A stretch of 6,139 nt of DNA. Source: JAEMQF01 sp031396305. GTDB lineage: Bacteria; Pseudomonadota; Gammaproteobacteria; Burkholderiales; Burkholderiaceae_C. The position numbers and the translations under genes are program-made. Shown in pieces: positions 5,089-6,139 of this stretch. The notes beneath the pieces were generated by a model. The model saw only the letters and a list, made by a program, of their open reading frames with translations, was not told the origin of the DNA and did not search any database. Positions within the stretch are counted from its first letter, which is position 1. Every line of letters starts with the position of its first letter. The DNA is taken from positions 1 through 6,139 of the forward strand of contig JANNKM010000246.1 of NCBI GenBank assembly GCA_031396305.1, given 5' to 3'.

Positions 5089-6036
5089 TCAGGCGGCCAG
5101 TGCGCGCCGCAGTTGCGCGGCGCAGATCGCGACCGCCTCGTTCGCCTCGTCGATGACCCGGCCCATCAAGATGAAGCCGTGGATCTGGCGCTCAAAGCCG
5201 ATGTGCGTGGCGCGGTTTCCTGCCAGGCTCAGTTCCTGCGCGTAGGCGATGCCTTCGTCGCGCAGCGGGTCGTAGCCGGCGGTCAGCACCAGGGCCGGCG
5301 GCAGGTTGCGCAGGTTCGGGTGCAGCAGCGGCGAGGCGCGCCAGTCGGGCACGTGCGCGGGGTCAGTGATGTAGTGGTCCTGAAAGTAGGCCATGGTGTC
5401 GCGGGTGAGCAAATAGCCCTGGCCGTTGCGCGTGTGCGATGGCGCGATGCGCCGCATGTCGGTGGCCGGGTAGATGAGCAACTGGTACGCGAGCGGAGAA
5501 TCGCCTGCGTCACGCGCATGCAGCGCCACCACGGCGGCGAGATTGCCGCCGGCGCTGTCGCCACCCACGGCGATGCGCTGAGCGTCGAGGTCCAGCGCGC
5601 CAGCCTGGTCTCGAACCCAGCGTGTCGCGGCGATGCAGTCGTCCACCGCTGCCGGAAACCGATGCTCCGGGCCCAAGCGGTAGTCCACCGATATCACCGC
5701 GATGCCCGCGCCGTTGGCGAGTTCACGGCACAACGTGTCGTGCGTGTCGAGGTCGCCGATCACCCAACCGCCGCCGTGAAAGTAGATCAACACCGGCAGC
5801 GCGGCAGTCGCCATTGGGCTGCTTCGCAGCGGGCGATACAGGCGCAGCGGTATCACGCCACTCGGCCCTGGGGCGCTCAACGACCGCACTTGCGCCACTT
5901 CGGGAGGATCCGGCTGCACCGCGAGCCGCCGGTCGCGGTACAGGCGCCGCGAGTCGGCCGGGCTCAGCGTGTGAAAGGCCGGAACGCCGCGCGCCTCGAG
6001 AGACTCAATCAACGCGCGGGCCTGTGGGTGAAGCAT
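5089..6036 (-). CDS. Alpha/beta hydrolase, hormone-sensitive-lipase-type esterase
   Basis: This is a probable carboxylesterase or lipase of 315 residues in the HSL (family IV, Aes-like) group, which hydrolyses short- to medium-chain esters. No signal peptide is seen, so it is probably cytoplasmic. Motifs in order are FHGGGWVIGD (residues 86-95), the oxyanion-hole HGGG; DYRLGPEHRFPAAVDD (118-133), the family block after it; GGDSAGGN (158-165) with nucleophile Ser161; GYDPLRDEG (254-262) with acid Asp256; and QIHGF (284-288) with base His286. The triad and length are complete. The start at 6036 gives an N-terminus, LHPQARALIESLEARGVPAF, of the type usual in this family; only a weak GAG lies upstream as a ribosome-binding site. 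It is unrelated to its neighbours and converges on dnaB. The natural substrate cannot be inferred. Confidence 0.93.
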   Translation of the reverse strand: MLHPQARALIESLEARGVPAFHTLSPADSRRLYRDRRLAVQPDPPEVAQVRSLSAPGPSGVIPLRLYRPLRSSPMATAALPVLIYFHGGGWVIGDLDTHDTLCRELANGAGIAVISVDYRLGPEHRFPAAVDDCIAATRWVRDQAGALDLDAQRIAVGGDSAGGNLAAVVALHARDAGDSPLAYQLLIYPATDMRRIAPSHTRNGQGYLLTRDTMAYFQDHYITDPAHVPDWRASPLLHPNLRNLPPALVLTAGYDPLRDEGIAYAQELSLAGNRATHIGFERQIHGFILMGRVIDEANEAVAICAAQLRRALAA

Positions 6037-6139
6037 GGTGGTTCTCGAAGTCGGTGGATGCGAACCAGGAGCCTGTCGGGCTTTGGGTTGGGCCCGCGTT
6101 GGGCCAGGAAAGGGGCTCAGTCTAGGCGCAAAGCGCAGC
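6037..6139. other. Region upstream of the esterase gene, no clear feature
   Basis: This 103-base stretch precedes the minus-strand esterase and should hold its 5' untranslated region and promoter. I see no convincing -10/-35 pair on the minus strand (a TAGACT at 6122-6127 lacks a matching -35 inside the window). There is only a weak 5-bp GGCCC/GGGCC inverted repeat around 6090-6104. No gene is evident. Confidence 0.4.

Noticed and set aside
5099..5122. GC-rich inverted repeat (GCGCCGC / GCGGCGC) at the 3' end of the esterase gene as a possible terminator
   Set aside because: It lies within coding sequence, has no T-tract on either strand, and such repeats are common at this GC content.
5622..6125. 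Plus-strand open frame of 167 codons opposite the esterase
   Set aside because: It is Arg/Pro/Ser-rich shadow sequence; the minus strand carries a full catalytic triad and oxyanion motif.

Overview
The window is a high-GC bacterial segment that reads as a beta-proteobacterium of the order Burkholderiales, probably in or near the Comamonadaceae. The evidence is the gene order rpsF-priB-rpsR-rplI-dnaB, the presence of PriB between S6 and S18, the S18 sequence type, and the strong preference for G or C at third codon positions. I found no CRISPR array, phage, toxin-antitoxin, insertion sequence or RNA gene. Nearly all of the window is conserved housekeeping sequence.

Layout. Bases 1 to about 180 carry, on the minus strand, an internal piece of a nicotinate-nucleotide pyrophosphorylase (NadC) with weaker GC bias than the rest. 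At about 180 this stops abruptly and the plus strand continues as a sodium:solute symporter missing its N-terminal part (native sequence about 180-1826). Both genes are cut at the same point, so this is a join between two unrelated sequences. A strong intrinsic terminator (1845-1874) ends the symporter unit. A perfect TATAAT (1886-1891) and a structured leader precede the operon rpsF (1977-2333), priB (2378-2659), rpsR (2710-3000), rplI (3011-3463). That operon ends in a GC-rich hairpin and then a textbook terminator (3511-3537). dnaB (3643-5082) has its own -10 element, placed so that its mRNA may begin at the start codon. A minus-strand esterase or lipase of the hormone-sensitive-lipase family (5089-6036) converges on dnaB with six bases between the stop codons.

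How the genes work together. S6 and S18 form a heterodimer on the 30S platform, L9 belongs to the 50S subunit, PriB acts in restart of stalled replication forks, and DnaB is the replicative helicase loaded during initiation and restart. The block therefore links ribosome synthesis with replication. The symporter and the esterase are unrelated neighbours.

The most useful observation is the junction near base 180, which may be an assembly chimera or a genuine rearrangement. Secondary points are an EF-hand-like loop and a long Ala/Lys-rich insert in the symporter, a candidate S6:S18-type autoregulatory leader, and a possibly leaderless dnaB mRNA. I saw no convincing new biological system.
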